From the NCBI GenBank assembly GCA_012862575.1, contig BLSF01000055.1:238096-302095 (forward strand): a stretch of 64,000 bases of DNA, in the 5' to 3' direction. This stretch comes from Parietichytrium sp. I65-24A (taxonomy: Eukaryota; Sar; Bigyra; Thraustochytrida; Thraustochytriidae). A program made the position numbers and the translations under genes. This document shows positions 31,901 through 41,292 of the stretch, piece after piece. The notes beneath the pieces are model-generated. The model searched no databases and had not been told where the DNA came from. It saw nothing but the letters and a program-made list of their open reading frames with translations. Positions within the stretch are counted from its first letter, which is position 1, and each line of letters begins with the position of its first letter.

Positions 31901-32643
31901 GCATTCACATCCACGAGGGTCAGACTTGCGACACTGCAGGTGGGCATTGGTTCTTTGGAGAGAACGATCCTTGGAAAGTGATCTCTTGGGTTTCTGACGG
32001 AGACGGTAAGACACATGGAACAGTTGGCCTCAACTCAATCAGCGGAGTGTATCCATTTGCAGCGAATCTCGATCACGCTGTGGTTGTCCATGCTCCAAAT
32101 GGAACGAGAATTGCGTGCGGTGTTTTAGGCTCCAAAGACAGAGTCTATGGCGTGGAAGGCGAGCTTGATGCATACCCGCTCCTCGCGGATGATGTCGAGT
32201 TCCCTCGCGGTAGTGTGTTCCTCAACAATGAGAACTATGTTCGCTTTGATCTGTGGGATATGGAGCCCAGAACCTCCTACGGCCTCCACATTCACGCTGG
32301 CAAAACGTGCGAAAACGCTCAGGGACACTGGTTCAAAGATGGAGAGACTGACTTTTGGGCCCAAGTCAAAACAACGAGTAACGAGGACGGAGACGCATTT
32401 GGATATCTGCGCCTCGCGGAATTCGCAGGGGCGTACGAGTTCGAAAAGAATGTCAATCACGCTGTCGTTGTGCACGGTCCGGACGGAACTCGGATCGCAT
32501 GTGCTACCCTTAGCTCGTTCAGGCTTGGACCCATCTCTGTGTTCGAGGATGACGACGACAGTGATGGCGACGGCAATGACGATGATGATGCCCAGGACGA
32601 GTACGATGGTTCAAGCTCCACCGAAGACGATGCTGATAACTAA
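28990..32643 (+). CDS. Membrane-anchored protein with eight tandem copper-only SOD-like domains
   Basis: 1217 residues from the ATG at 28990 (the frame before it has only TTG). An acidic cytosolic segment (1-55) and one hydrophobic helix (about 57-76) suggest a signal anchor. Eight domains of ~125 residues follow. Each has G-I-H-I-H-x-G-x-x-C, then G-H-W/H-F/Y, then H-A-V-V-V-H-x-x-(D)G-x-R-x-x-C. These match the SOD1 copper ligands (His46, 48, 63, 120), the disulfide pair (Cys57, 146) and Arg143. The zinc ligands and electrostatic loop are missing. The HIH motifs begin at residues 158, 286, 425, 551, 691, 816, 972 and 1099. Domain 5 has Lys in place of Arg143; domain 4 reads NVGRTVVVH. The tail is acidic. 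Superoxide dismutation at the cell surface is inferred from fungal and animal Cu-only relatives. Confidence 0.85.
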   Translation: MGEQAVDVDDLESISELDDLENANGAARLGDADGIAQEEAAERWNAATWLRSKRGKMGVAGALGCAALIGIVAAATSSSSGSSGDAGDADGGNGDGDGTGTGAALAYEFPVEDFGVAAEIAQYPGGPLSFPEGQVTLGADNTLSWSLTSLDADSSGGIHIHVGESCDTAGGHWFDGADDGWTQVKWTSDASGGAVGSVDVDEVVGGKSFQDNVAHAVVVHGPDGTRVGCGVLSALSSDHVSVKAKLVRYPGIDDTVESASGYAFLDENNILSWNLQHLEPNGSGGIHIHQGYTCQTAEGHFYKTGESDPWGVVKYTASASGDSSGSYDLGTLTGVYDFSANVNHAVVVHAPDGTRVSCGVLIPYTRIVEDENISEDDDNYYSVGGSFDQYPGGPESHPDGKVWLDSNNVLSWSLANLEPSVQGGIHIHSGRSCVDPGPHHWDQTAGPDQWGSVKYSSDAQGKSWGKLDVDTLPSSFTFVANLDHVVVIHDSTGARVACAELNAREDYGSKAILAQYPGGPAEFPLGRIVLDSANVMTFQLTGLEPEATGGIHIHQGSTCDFSQGHHYVASGSDGWAATAWMSNQYGVARGMINVNNVESAYSFPFNVGRTVVVHDSLGRRVACGVLKPFVFYANSEEDGIPDPTYEFEVKGSFQRFPGYNGTVPRGKVTLDSENVLSFEMSRLTGDATGGIHIHAGTSCDSALGHHFSGVTDGWTSVKWSSSKNGEASGTIEVDSVTGAYPFASNLDHVVVVHDETGAKAACAALKSGTEFGVVGTMGAYPGSASAISPTGKVYLSRRNTMAWYLEDLEASAQGGIHIHAGVGKDACQNSEGHWYEGAADPWPSVQYSSTTKGLARGVTSLSTLTGVKSFADNVYHAVVVHAQNGTRIGCAVLDTFAEDIEEETDSDTDDGDEADDGDVLDSGDAFLVHADLEPYPGSTSPGEAYAGRVTLNNDNEMVFVLSNLEPFSSGGIHIHEGQTCDTAGGHWFFGENDPWKVISWVSDGDGKTHGTVGLNSISGVYPFAANLDHAVVVHAPNGTRIACGVLGSKDRVYGVEGELDAYPLLADDVEFPRGSVFLNNENYVRFDLWDMEPRTSYGLHIHAGKTCENAQGHWFKDGETDFWAQVKTTSNEDGDAFGYLRLAEFAGAYEFEKNVNHAVVVHGPDGTRIACATLSSFRLGPISVFEDDDDSDGDGNDDDDAQDEYDGSSSTEDDADN

Positions 32644-32788
32644 GTTATGCGCGGAAGTTCGCTTTCAGCACTCTTTCTGCTGATTATTTATGAGAACGAT
32701 TCTGATTTTGCAAAAGTGAAAAATAAAAAAAGTTTCCCTTAATAATTATATACTGTTCACATTGGTAAGCTTGGGAGATGCGAGAACA
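32644..32788. other. Short convergent 3' region
   Basis: 145 bp between two stop codons. It contains AAAAATAAAAAA (about 32719-32730), a possible poly(A) signal for the SOD-repeat gene. Confidence 0.5.
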
Positions 32789-33985
32789 CTACTCGTCAGA
32801 GCTTGAAGCATCTCTGAACCGGCTTGGAAGCTGGACAACCTGCTTGGAATTGGGAGCAATCTTCTGCGAAACCATCATGGAGCTTGCGAGAATAGATGCT
32901 CCCATGTCCGAGGCGGAAGGGTGGATCTTGTCAGCTGTGGTACGTATTATTCGTTTACTTGTCGCGGAGCCTGTGGCAAGCGACGACGACCCGTCCACCG
33001 GAGCGTTGTAGAAGAAGATTTTCGTCAAATACTGTACGATAGACACGCTGAAAGTCATTACTCCTGAGAGGCATCGTAGGCTCAAGAGCATGTTGGCAAG
33101 CGATAAACCTTGCGGGGTGGAAAACGCCAGCAAATCGAACAGCAAGTTGACAAAGTTCAAAGACAAGTGCGAGAGCCGCACTGCCCTGGAGCTGTTATAC
33201 ATAGCCAGGCAGCGGCGAAAAGTGTCCGTACTTGCCAAGCCTTTCTCCGTCATGCTTTGCAACGCTATGCTCATATCAGCAAGGACGGGATTGTATAGCC
33301 AGATGACAAACAACATGACACACACAGAGCAAAGCCCTTCAAAAAAGAACATGGCTCTGATGAGAGGTGGCTTACTTCCGTCCGGAACCAAAATTCCGAG
33401 AGGGAGGATGGAGTATGTTGAAATCGTGAGCACCACGAAGATTGGACGTGCTTGTTCGAAGAGTTTGATTCGTTTCGTGCGACGAGAGTTTCGCAGACCC
33501 AGCACCTTTGTTTTCCGAAGAAAGACAATAAGTTTTTCATACACCACGATCGATGAAATATACGTAGATGCTCCCGCAATAGCAAGGCAAAAGCTGACGA
33601 AAAACTCGTATGTCAGCATTTTTCCTCGGAGTCTCTCTGCCGCAAAAACGGCGAGCAACAGCATGGAGAAAAAACTAATACTCAGCCTTTTGATGATGAG
33701 AAACTTGCTCGTGTCCCGCTTCTTGTGCTTTATTTTCAGCCACGCAATCCAGATGATCAGCACTGTGTTTGTCAACGAGAGGACGAGAAGAATCGTATCG
33801 ACGATGCGCTTGGTGAGAGTGTGCTGGCTGCAGCTCACTTCGCTGTTCCAGTTGAATTCCTTGACAGACTCCCATCCTTCGAAGCACTTGCAGACAACCT
33901 CCGCGCCCACGGCAACATTTTCACACGTGCCCAACGTGCACTTGCCTGTGGAGTTTTCCCACGCGCTTGGACAACCCTCCAGCAT
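32789..33985 (-). CDS. EGF-like / seven-transmembrane receptor-like protein
   Basis: 398 residues from the ATG at 33985. Residues 5-52 hold six cysteines (5, 16, 21, 32, 34, 52) ending in CKCFEGW...C, the layout of an EGF-like module. Seven hydrophobic helices follow: about 61-84, 96-117, 125-152, 178-198, 210-238, 272-290 and 297-328. Basic loops such as RNSRRTKRIK lie between helices 3 and 4. The Ser-rich C-terminal tail (~70 residues) looks cytosolic. The shape is that of an adhesion-type receptor but no G-protein-coupled family motif is recognisable. No signal peptide precedes the EGF module, so a short upstream exon may be missing; helix 1 could act as a signal anchor. Function unknown. 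Confidence 0.75.
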   Translation of the reverse strand: MLEGCPSAWENSTGKCTLGTCENVAVGAEVVCKCFEGWESVKEFNWNSEVSCSQHTLTKRIVDTILLVLSLTNTVLIIWIAWLKIKHKKRDTSKFLIIKRLSISFFSMLLLAVFAAERLRGKMLTYEFFVSFCLAIAGASTYISSIVVYEKLIVFLRKTKVLGLRNSRRTKRIKLFEQARPIFVVLTISTYSILPLGILVPDGSKPPLIRAMFFFEGLCSVCVMLFVIWLYNPVLADMSIALQSMTEKGLASTDTFRRCLAMYNSSRAVRLSHLSLNFVNLLFDLLAFSTPQGLSLANMLLSLRCLSGVMTFSVSIVQYLTKIFFYNAPVDGSSSLATGSATSKRIIRTTADKIHPSASDMGASILASSMMVSQKIAPNSKQVVQLPSRFRDASSSDE

Positions 33986-36570
33986 TTTCGCTCGGAGCAG
34001 AGGTAGTGGTCACTGACGATTGAAGCTGACGCTGAAGGCAAGGCCATGCCCGTCCTTCCTCGCCCAGCGACGGCCGTGCGGGCCCGCCCGGACAGCGTGA
34101 GAGCCTTTCGCAACAGCCACGACCACAGCGACTATGGTAGTGGAGGCACTGGCTTTGCCACCAATGCGAAATGTGAGCCGCGAACAGAACTATTTGTCGA
34201 CAGTAACTTCCACCATAAAAGACCATAGCAATGCTCTGGCCCAGCCGCAGCGCGCAGAAGAAGAGAAAGAAAGAAAGAAGGAAGTAAGAAAGAAGGAATG
34301 AAGTAAGTAAGTAAGTAAGAAAGAAGAAGATGATGAAAGACCCCTAGCTCCGTCTGAGCTCACGGCAGCAACCCAATTTGACTGTGACTGTGGATGTGAA
34401 GGCGCAACGTTTTGGCCGACCGACAACGCACTCTCCCCCAGTCCAGAGATGAACGAACCTCCAAGTGGTTATCGAGCGGGTTCCACTTTGCGAGCTTGAA
34501 CCAAGAAACAACACGTGGAAGCCGCACGCCTCACGCCTCGCCCATTCCGGCGTAAGCATTTCACAGCCACCACAAACACTCATTGACTGGCAAATTTTAC
34601 ATTTACATTTTACATTAACAACAACAACACTCACTTTCATTTGGTAGCCCAAGCTCTAGCTAGACATTAACCACAAGTTACCCAGAGCCTATCCGTTTTG
34701 AACGACAATTCCAAGTTCAGAGTTAGGTTCTACGGCGTTACTGTAGTTAACATGTAGCAGTTCTCAAAAAATCTAGACTCACTCTAGTAACTGCCAGCGG
34801 TGTCGCTCTACTGAATAATCATAGTAAATAGTAGCAGTAGTTCGACGAAACTTCGAAACTTGAAAAAAGAAGTAGCAACGGATCTACTCAAATTCTCGTC
34901 GTTGGGGAATCCAAGTTGTGGGAATTTGCTTTTCCAATTTTTATTGCTTTGCAATAGCCTGTCTGCAGACAGCAAAGACAGAAAAGACAGAAGATTCGAA
35001 AAGGAAAATGCAGTTCGAGACGATGTCAGATTTGAAAATGTAAATGGAGTTCGAGGTGATGTCATGCAAGGGCGGCATGGATCGCGCAGAAGAGGGGCTG
35101 CAGTCGGTACGGTTGCTGGAATGTGGTGTCGACTCGGGGTCCGAGACTTGCCCGAGCGCGACGCTCTGGCTGGAGATTTGCGATGCCCTCATTATCGTTA
35201 TTTAACCTGATAAGAACTGGACCGGCAGCTGCTGTGAAAACGAGTGCAAGAGGTGCGACTGTGACTGTGACTAAGTGAGACTCGGAAAGAAACGACCTTG
35301 GCGATCGACAGAGTTCGACATTGTCCAACTATGTGAGTGATAGCGCATGTGTGATTGTTTGGATCGTATTGTTTTATCTTGTTGGCAGAATCTTCTGTCT
35401 CGGCGTTTCAAGACGTGTGCCTCCAGGAGACACTTGTGTGGCGTTGGGTAACGGGCATATCTCGGAACAGGCTGGGTTGTTTTCAGGGTATTGCAACTAA
35501 TTCGAGGGATGCTCACCTCGAACTCAACGGGACTTCAAATGATCCGGGGCACTTGCTCGATGAAGGCCGCGGACGGCACTGCACAGCCTGAAATGACATT
35601 TGAAAAGCCTTCTACTAGTATTCCGTTCTGCGTGAGACCCTTTCAAACTAACGAACACAAACAAATGCGATCGCCGACTCAGCCAACTCGCGGTATTTTT
35701 CTCGGGCCTGAATTCACTTCTTGACACTTTCTCGCGGTCATTCAGACCCCCTGTTTAGGAATACACCACTCTTCGTTTGGCGGTGGTGGGACTGAACTCA
35801 CGAATTATTTGTTTTATGTATTGTATATACAAGCCAATGTGCGCTCGCAGCAGTTCATCTTCGCGAGTTACGTCTCCAAGAGTCTGGCTCGCTCGGTGCA
35901 TCGGCTCAAGAGGCGTACTCACAGTCAATCACCAGACGGGAGGATCGGATAGAACTGCCGAAACGTGCAAAGCGATTAGTAGCGTGGATGTTTCGTCTCC
36001 TTGTCTCGCTCTGCGTCGTCGTCATGGAACACATTGATCTCCTTTGATCGACTCCAGGGACTGTTCGCTACACGGCTAAGCGACTTGGCTTTTTGGCACA
36101 CAATTTCCAATGCAAGAATCAACGCCTTTCACGGCAAGACGGGGTGGATGGATGAACGGATGTATGTATGAATGAATGGATGAGTGGATGGTCCAATTGA
36201 CGGCATCATTAAAGAAGCTCAAAAGATTGCAGCTCGGTGCAATGGCTCCATGTGGGCCACTCCCGTTGATGGTCACGCCCACGAGGTGGATGTTTTCACT
36301 GACATCCACAATTTACCTACGGGCTTGCACATGTCGTCTGCGCCACTTCTGCTAGTTTGAATGAAAATTAGATCAGTCTCACCCCACCTTCCGATAGGGT
36401 TTGTTTACGCTCTCACTTCGTGGCTTCACTCACTTGGATCAGTCTCTTTGTAGATAAAATTTCAATCAGTTCTCAAGTCCAAGAAGGGACTTTGACAGCC
36501 GTTTGACAGCAAGATATTTGCACCCTATTTCACGGGCTAGTAGGTCATCATACACCACATCTGGTGCAAA
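33986..36570. other. Divergent intergenic region upstream of the EGF-7TM gene
   Basis: 2.6 kb without a convincing gene. It holds (GAAA/GTAA)n at about 34260-34325 and (ATGAATGG)n at 36148-36190. One minus-strand frame at 36076-36309 has no supporting homology and runs through the repeat. Confidence 0.5.
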
Positions 36571-36643
36571 GCTCCTATAGCTCAGTTGGGAGAGCGCAAG
36601 ACTGAAGATCTTGAGGTCATTCGTTCGATCCGGATTGGGAGCA
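36571..36643 (+). tRNA. tRNA-Phe (GAA)
   Basis: 73 nt fold into a full cloverleaf. The acceptor stem is GCTCCTA/TGGGAGC with one G-T pair. The D arm is GCTC..GAGC. The anticodon stem CAAGA/TCTTG encloses loop CTGAAGA (anticodon GAA). The T arm is ATTCG-TTCGATC-CGGAT. The discriminator is A, there is no intron, and no CCA is encoded. Confidence 0.95.
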
Positions 36644-36647
36644 CATC

Positions 36648-36655
36648 TTTTTTTT
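36648..36655 (+). terminator. Pol III oligo-T terminator of tRNA-Phe
   Basis: Eight consecutive T, four bases after the tRNA end. Confidence 0.85.
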
Positions 36656-36701
36656 GCTCTTTTTTCCCTACCTCAACTACTATGCTCCCTGAGTCACGTG
36701 C

Positions 36702-36976
36702 AAGTAAGTATTGGAATGTACGCAGGATCTGTGAATCAGCTGTTCCACGCCTTGAAACTGATAAAACCACTCCTACACCCCTCCATTCTGGTTCGCGTAC
36801 ACAAAACAACAATTACTTTTCCCTTTGTTCTGGCGCTTCCTTACATCATAGATGAATGTTTCTTATTAAAACAAAAAGAATCATGTACATAAGAATGTAC
36901 GCAAGTAAATATTGAAACGTACGCAGGATTTGGTATCAGCTGTTCCACGCCTTGAAACTCGTAAACCACTCCTACG
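36702..36976 (+). repeat. Direct repeat (~74 bp, two copies, ~200 bp apart)
   Basis: Copies at about 36703-36776 and 36902-36975 share GTACGCAGGAT, then ATCAGCTGTTCCACGCCTTG, then CCACTCCTAC, with a few differences. Both follow tRNA-Phe. Confidence 0.8.
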
Positions 36977-37568
36977 CGGGCCAAACTTTAAAAGGGGTCT
37001 GTACAAGGGGCCATTACGAATGAAAATAGAGAAGGGGCACACCGGTTGGCCGCGTTTTTGTGGACGATGTCTGAATTCTGATCCTCGATCCTAGAGAATT
37101 AGGTACTCACCGGGTCTTTACTGCCGTGATCACACACGCGCACGTGTCCAAAAAACCAGCATCTAAGGATGTATCTAGTATATTTACTAATGTTTTCGAG
37201 GGTGGAGCCAAAATAGGCAGGCAGCCAGCCAGCCAGCAGAGAGGCAGAGACAGACCCTGTAAAACAAGAACCAACGAAGGGCATGTGCTGGTCAGGCCGT
37301 CGCTGTTGCTGTTGCTGTTGCTGCTGATGTTGTCCATTCGACCCAGGTCGCCGCGCATTGTTGACGTCCCAGGGGTAGACCGCGACCGTCCACACCTCGT
37401 GGTTTTCTATATTCCGGGCAGGAAGAGGTGAAGAAAAGTGTGTCGGGTATCAGGCAGGGGTGGTCCAAGGAGGTGTACCCTTACAGGCAGCTGTATCCGA
37501 CAGCGAACGAGCTGAAGACGGAAGAGATTCCAAAGAGCGAGCAACTTCGCGAGCGTTTTTCGGACGAT
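36977..37568. other. Intergenic and possible 5' exon region of the unrecognised gene
   Basis: Holds a (CTGTTG)n tract at about 37300-37330. The frame of the next gene is open from 37365 to its first ATG at 37569. An acceptor-like TACCCTTACAG ends at 37486, so an unseen upstream exon is possible. Confidence 0.45.
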
Positions 37569-39260
37569 ATGGCCGAAGGTCGAGTTTTTGAGCCCAATGT
37601 GGCCTACATTTTACATCCAAACGGTAAAAAATACATTCGATCAGAGAACTATCGCGCCCACATCACGAAGGACATGCTCAAGCATCAGCTGTATGTCTTA
37701 AGGAACGCCGGAGTGGAATCGTTTATCGTCAACCATGCCTTGTACGATGCACTGCAAGACGCCACCGATGTCAGACTCGAACTGAACGTACCCGTGGGTG
37801 TCCCTGTTGCAGGCGGCCAGGGAGGTGCCGTGTCACGCAATCGTAGCACGGGCGAGCAGAGCCAGGTTGCGTCAACTTGTACTGCAACTTTTGCAGATCC
37901 TGAGTACAAGCCATTCATCGACAGCGGCCACGAGTCGTACTGGCTCTTTGAGAAAAAGGTTCTTGGCCCAGTTCTCGTGGAAAATTTAAACCACGCCCTT
38001 TCGGAAGCAGACATTTCCTTCTCAAATACGTACGAGTGGATGGATGCGGATGATGTGCAACTGGAGGTTTCGAAAATTGTCGGGGTCGCACGCAAGGTCG
38101 AGGCGACTAAAACGCAAACTTTCGACGAAACTTTCAAGGTCAAGTTCTTCTCAAAGGAAAAGTTCAAGGACCTCCCGGTTAATATGGGTATTGTAGCTGG
38201 CAAGCACCAATCAATGCGGCTCTCACTGTCTTCACTGGGTACACAGAGGGCTGCCTTCGAAAATACCTTGAATGATTTCAGTGTTGAGAGCGGGATCTAT
38301 CGCGAGGACCACAAATTTTGGAAAACTGTCCACGGAGAAACAACGGCCACTGGCACGACAGAATACACCGAGAGAGATGATGCCTATTGGATTATACGCC
38401 AAATCGGCTGGTTTGTGGGTATCGATTTCCGCGTGCGCGAGCTCTTTATCAACTACACGTTGTATGGCCCGGACGAAAAACTGCAGAAACGCGTCATGCT
38501 CTCCGTGGAGTCTTTCATCTCCCGCAATGCTTGTTCCGTCTCAGGGTTAGGTCCCCTTTGGTGGGACAACGCGATGAGAAGGAACGCACCATCGAAAATC
38601 TCATGTGTCAAGTTTTCTCCAGAGCCGATGCCCGACCAGTGCACACGCGAATCCTGCTGCGCCATTTCAGAGGAGGCTTACACTGGCCTCCAAGAGGTGA
38701 ATACAGTGTCTCTCATCTGGGAAACAACCCCTGCAGCCCATGATTACGAGACGTGTGGTAATGATCATGCAAAATTTCCTTTCGGTCTTCAATTGCTCGT
38801 ACTGAGCCTGGAGGATGTACTCGCGGAGCGAGAGCAAGCTTTATCAGGACCTGTGACCAATTCGGGTATCGCCAAGTTCCTCGGGCCACCAAGGAGTGAG
38901 ATTGTCGGAACTATCGAACGCTACCCGCCAATCGCAGTGCTGCTGGTCTCGGATGCTCTGCCTTACAATGCCACTAAGGAGAGTAAGAAGGCATTGAAAG
39001 TGAATGAAGCACATGCAAGTGAATACCTTCGTGAAGAACACCAAATTCACCATTCTTTCCCCATTCGCGCTTTGACAGAGCCAGATGACGACGCAAAGGA
39101 GATCTACTCGGAGAACAGGAAAGCGTCTGACGAAATGTGGAGCCACAATGGTCTTGTGACTCTTGGTGCAATTGAGAGTATCATCGCTGTCACTGCGACT
39201 CATGAGATGAAGTCTTGGTTTCATCATCGTCGCCAACAGCAATCTGCACCCCCGCCATGA
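37569..39260 (+). CDS. Unrecognised protein, ~563 residues, 5' end uncertain
   Basis: The first ATG in the frame is 37569, but the ~40 residues encoded just before it (including WSKEVYPYRQLYPTANEL) look like real coding sequence, so translation probably starts in an upstream exon. The protein is globular and mixed in composition, with no membrane helix or coiled coil. Notable stretches are VAYILHPNGKKYIRSENYRA, a Cys pair in QCTRESCC, YWIIRQIGWFVGIDFRVREL and LSVESFISRNACSVSGLGPL. Its C-terminal ~60 residues carry several His. I recognise no family and assign no function. Codon use and length argue for a real gene. Confidence 0.7.
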   Translation: MAEGRVFEPNVAYILHPNGKKYIRSENYRAHITKDMLKHQLYVLRNAGVESFIVNHALYDALQDATDVRLELNVPVGVPVAGGQGGAVSRNRSTGEQSQVASTCTATFADPEYKPFIDSGHESYWLFEKKVLGPVLVENLNHALSEADISFSNTYEWMDADDVQLEVSKIVGVARKVEATKTQTFDETFKVKFFSKEKFKDLPVNMGIVAGKHQSMRLSLSSLGTQRAAFENTLNDFSVESGIYREDHKFWKTVHGETTATGTTEYTERDDAYWIIRQIGWFVGIDFRVRELFINYTLYGPDEKLQKRVMLSVESFISRNACSVSGLGPLWWDNAMRRNAPSKISCVKFSPEPMPDQCTRESCCAISEEAYTGLQEVNTVSLIWETTPAAHDYETCGNDHAKFPFGLQLLVLSLEDVLAEREQALSGPVTNSGIAKFLGPPRSEIVGTIERYPPIAVLLVSDALPYNATKESKKALKVNEAHASEYLREEHQIHHSFPIRALTEPDDDAKEIYSENRKASDEMWSHNGLVTLGAIESIIAVTATHEMKSWFHHRRQQQSAPPP

Positions 39261-41292
39261 AAATCAATTTACATTTACAGTTAAAAATAATTAAAAAAAC
39301 TGTGCCCTGTAGTGTCTGGGTGAAGTGCGCATACAAGACAAGGACGCTGATCATTGGAATGTTCCCTGGATTTCCGTGTTCATTTGTTCTTTTCCATCGG
39401 ACAATTGGAGTTGTGCCGATGGAACCAGAAGGCTCCAGAAGGTATCAGAAATGGGAAGTTCTGATTGTGTGTGCTGGCTTTCTGACAACTGGTTACAGGT
39501 GTTGGCGATTCAACACCTGGCTGCAGTTGTAGATTCTATTGCACCCTGTCGCAATCGCAAATTATTTGTGACTGGTTTAGTTGCAAATTATTTGTGCCTG
39601 ACTGGAATTGGAAGCTCTCTCACATCTGATCATCTTGCATCTGGTGGCATGCTGGCTTTCTGACAACTGGTTCTGGGTGTTGGCGCTCCAACACCTGGCT
39701 GCAGTTGTAGATTCTCTTGCAGCTTGTCACAGTTGCAAATTATTTGTGCCTGACTGGGATTGGAAGCTCTCTCACATCTGATTATCTTGCATCTGGTGGC
39801 ATGCTGGCTTTCTGGCAGCTGGTTCTGGGTGTTGGTGTTCCAACACCTGGCTGCAGTTGCAGATTCTCTTGCAGCTTGCCACAGTTGCAAATTATTTGTG
39901 CCTGGCTTATTTACAAATCGTCCTGTGTTCACATGCACAAAGGTTTGTGCAAGGTTAAGTTGTATTTATATGTGGATGGATTTGTTATATATATATTCAG
40001 CCAGTGACGAACTGGGGAGCGTGTATATTGTCTTTGTTAATGTCCTTGTAGCTTGTTGAAGAGTCGACCAGATGGTGACTTCAAAAGCGCGGACCCGAAA
40101 TTACGGCGAGGCCCGAATTACGGAAGAGACCGAAAGCAAGAGACGCAAGTCACGAGACACGTAAGCTCCCGCGTGCAACAGATTGCTCAAGTGTGAGATC
40201 AACGAACTGTTCGCGAACTCCGAGACTCCGAACGAAAGTTTTTTGGTTTGGTCTGGTAACATCATATCTAGGACGTCACAGCCCTGAGTCAGTGCCCTGA
40301 GTCATCCTTTTGTATCTTTGTGGTCACTAGCACTCAGTTGACAGATACAGTACACCTGCATGATAGGGAAAGAGTTTGCGTCAACAACAATTGATCTCGC
40401 GCGTCTCTTGGCGCTGCATTCACTGCATGAGCTTTGTTGCGTCAATTTCGAGTTCAGAATTCAAAATTTCAGGATAATTCTGCTCAGTTGAACAGAACTA
40501 CTCTAGCTAGAGTCACGAATTAGAACAATCCAATTCACAGTCCCCGTCAGATCAACCAAAACACACACACACAGTCAGTTCAAAACGCATCAAAGCTTTA
40601 CTCGAAAGCATAGTTCTTCACACGTCGCTCACGCGTCAGTCCTTCCTCTCCGTGGGCTTTTGGGGAAGCTTGGGCTAGGGAAGCGATCGATAAAACTGAT
40701 GAAACATGATGAAACGACTAAGGTTTACTGCAAAATGTTTAGTTTCGACATGTTTCGACGGTTAGCTCAATCTCCAACTTGGACTTGTTGAACTTGAATC
40801 TCCAAGAGCTGCAAGAGCTAGCTCATGCTAGCTCCAAGGCAGACTTGAAAGATGTAAGTTGTTGTGCTGTATTGTGTTGCTCGCTCACTGCAAGTAGAGG
40901 GCCGACTGACTGAATGATTGATGATTGATTGATTGAACGAATGCTGAATGAAATGTGCGAAGCAACGTGGACAAGGTTTCATTCACCTTGAACTTGAAGG
41001 TTGAAGGTTGAAGGTTGGAGGCCTGCGCTTGGACAAACTATTCTTGGACGGTGGCAACAGAACAGCGTTGCGTGTGCTTCACTCTGCCTCGGCTGGCTTG
41101 CCCGTGGCAGATATCGATCATCCTCTGAGCGGACTGCTGTCTGTTCACGAAATAGGAACATCAAACACAAAATAGTCGGGCTCTGTGGGCGGGCGACGCA
41201 AAGTGAGCACAAGTGATTCCACACACAGAGCACTCGGGCCGTAGAGCTTTGGCGAAGACTAAGCGTCAGGTGGGCGAGCGTGACCGGCGGAG
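39261..41292. other. Intergenic region with a tandem repeat, upstream of DWF1
   Basis: 2 kb. A tandem repeat fills 39473-39919 (listed separately). (GATT)n is at about 40916-40937, and GAAGGTTGAAGGTTGGA repeats are at about 40993-41020. No convincing gene. Confidence 0.5.
39473..39919. repeat. Three tandem copies of a ~150-178 bp unit
   Basis: Copies start at 39473, 39651 and 39803 with GCTGGCTTTCTG. Copy 1 is longer because the GCAAATTATTTGTG segment is doubled; copy 3 is cut short. Each unit has an inverted repeat GGTGTTGG-nnnn-CCAACACC, imperfect in copy 1. Confidence 0.9.

Noticed and set aside
36076-36309. Minus-strand 77-codon frame upstream of tRNA-Phe
   Set aside because: It passes through an (ATGAATGG)n repeat and has no recognisable domain.
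37126-37431. Frame of 101 codons with a poly-Leu run before the unrecognised gene
   Set aside because: The Leu run comes from a (CTGTTG)n repeat and would mimic a signal peptide; it is not in frame with the next gene.
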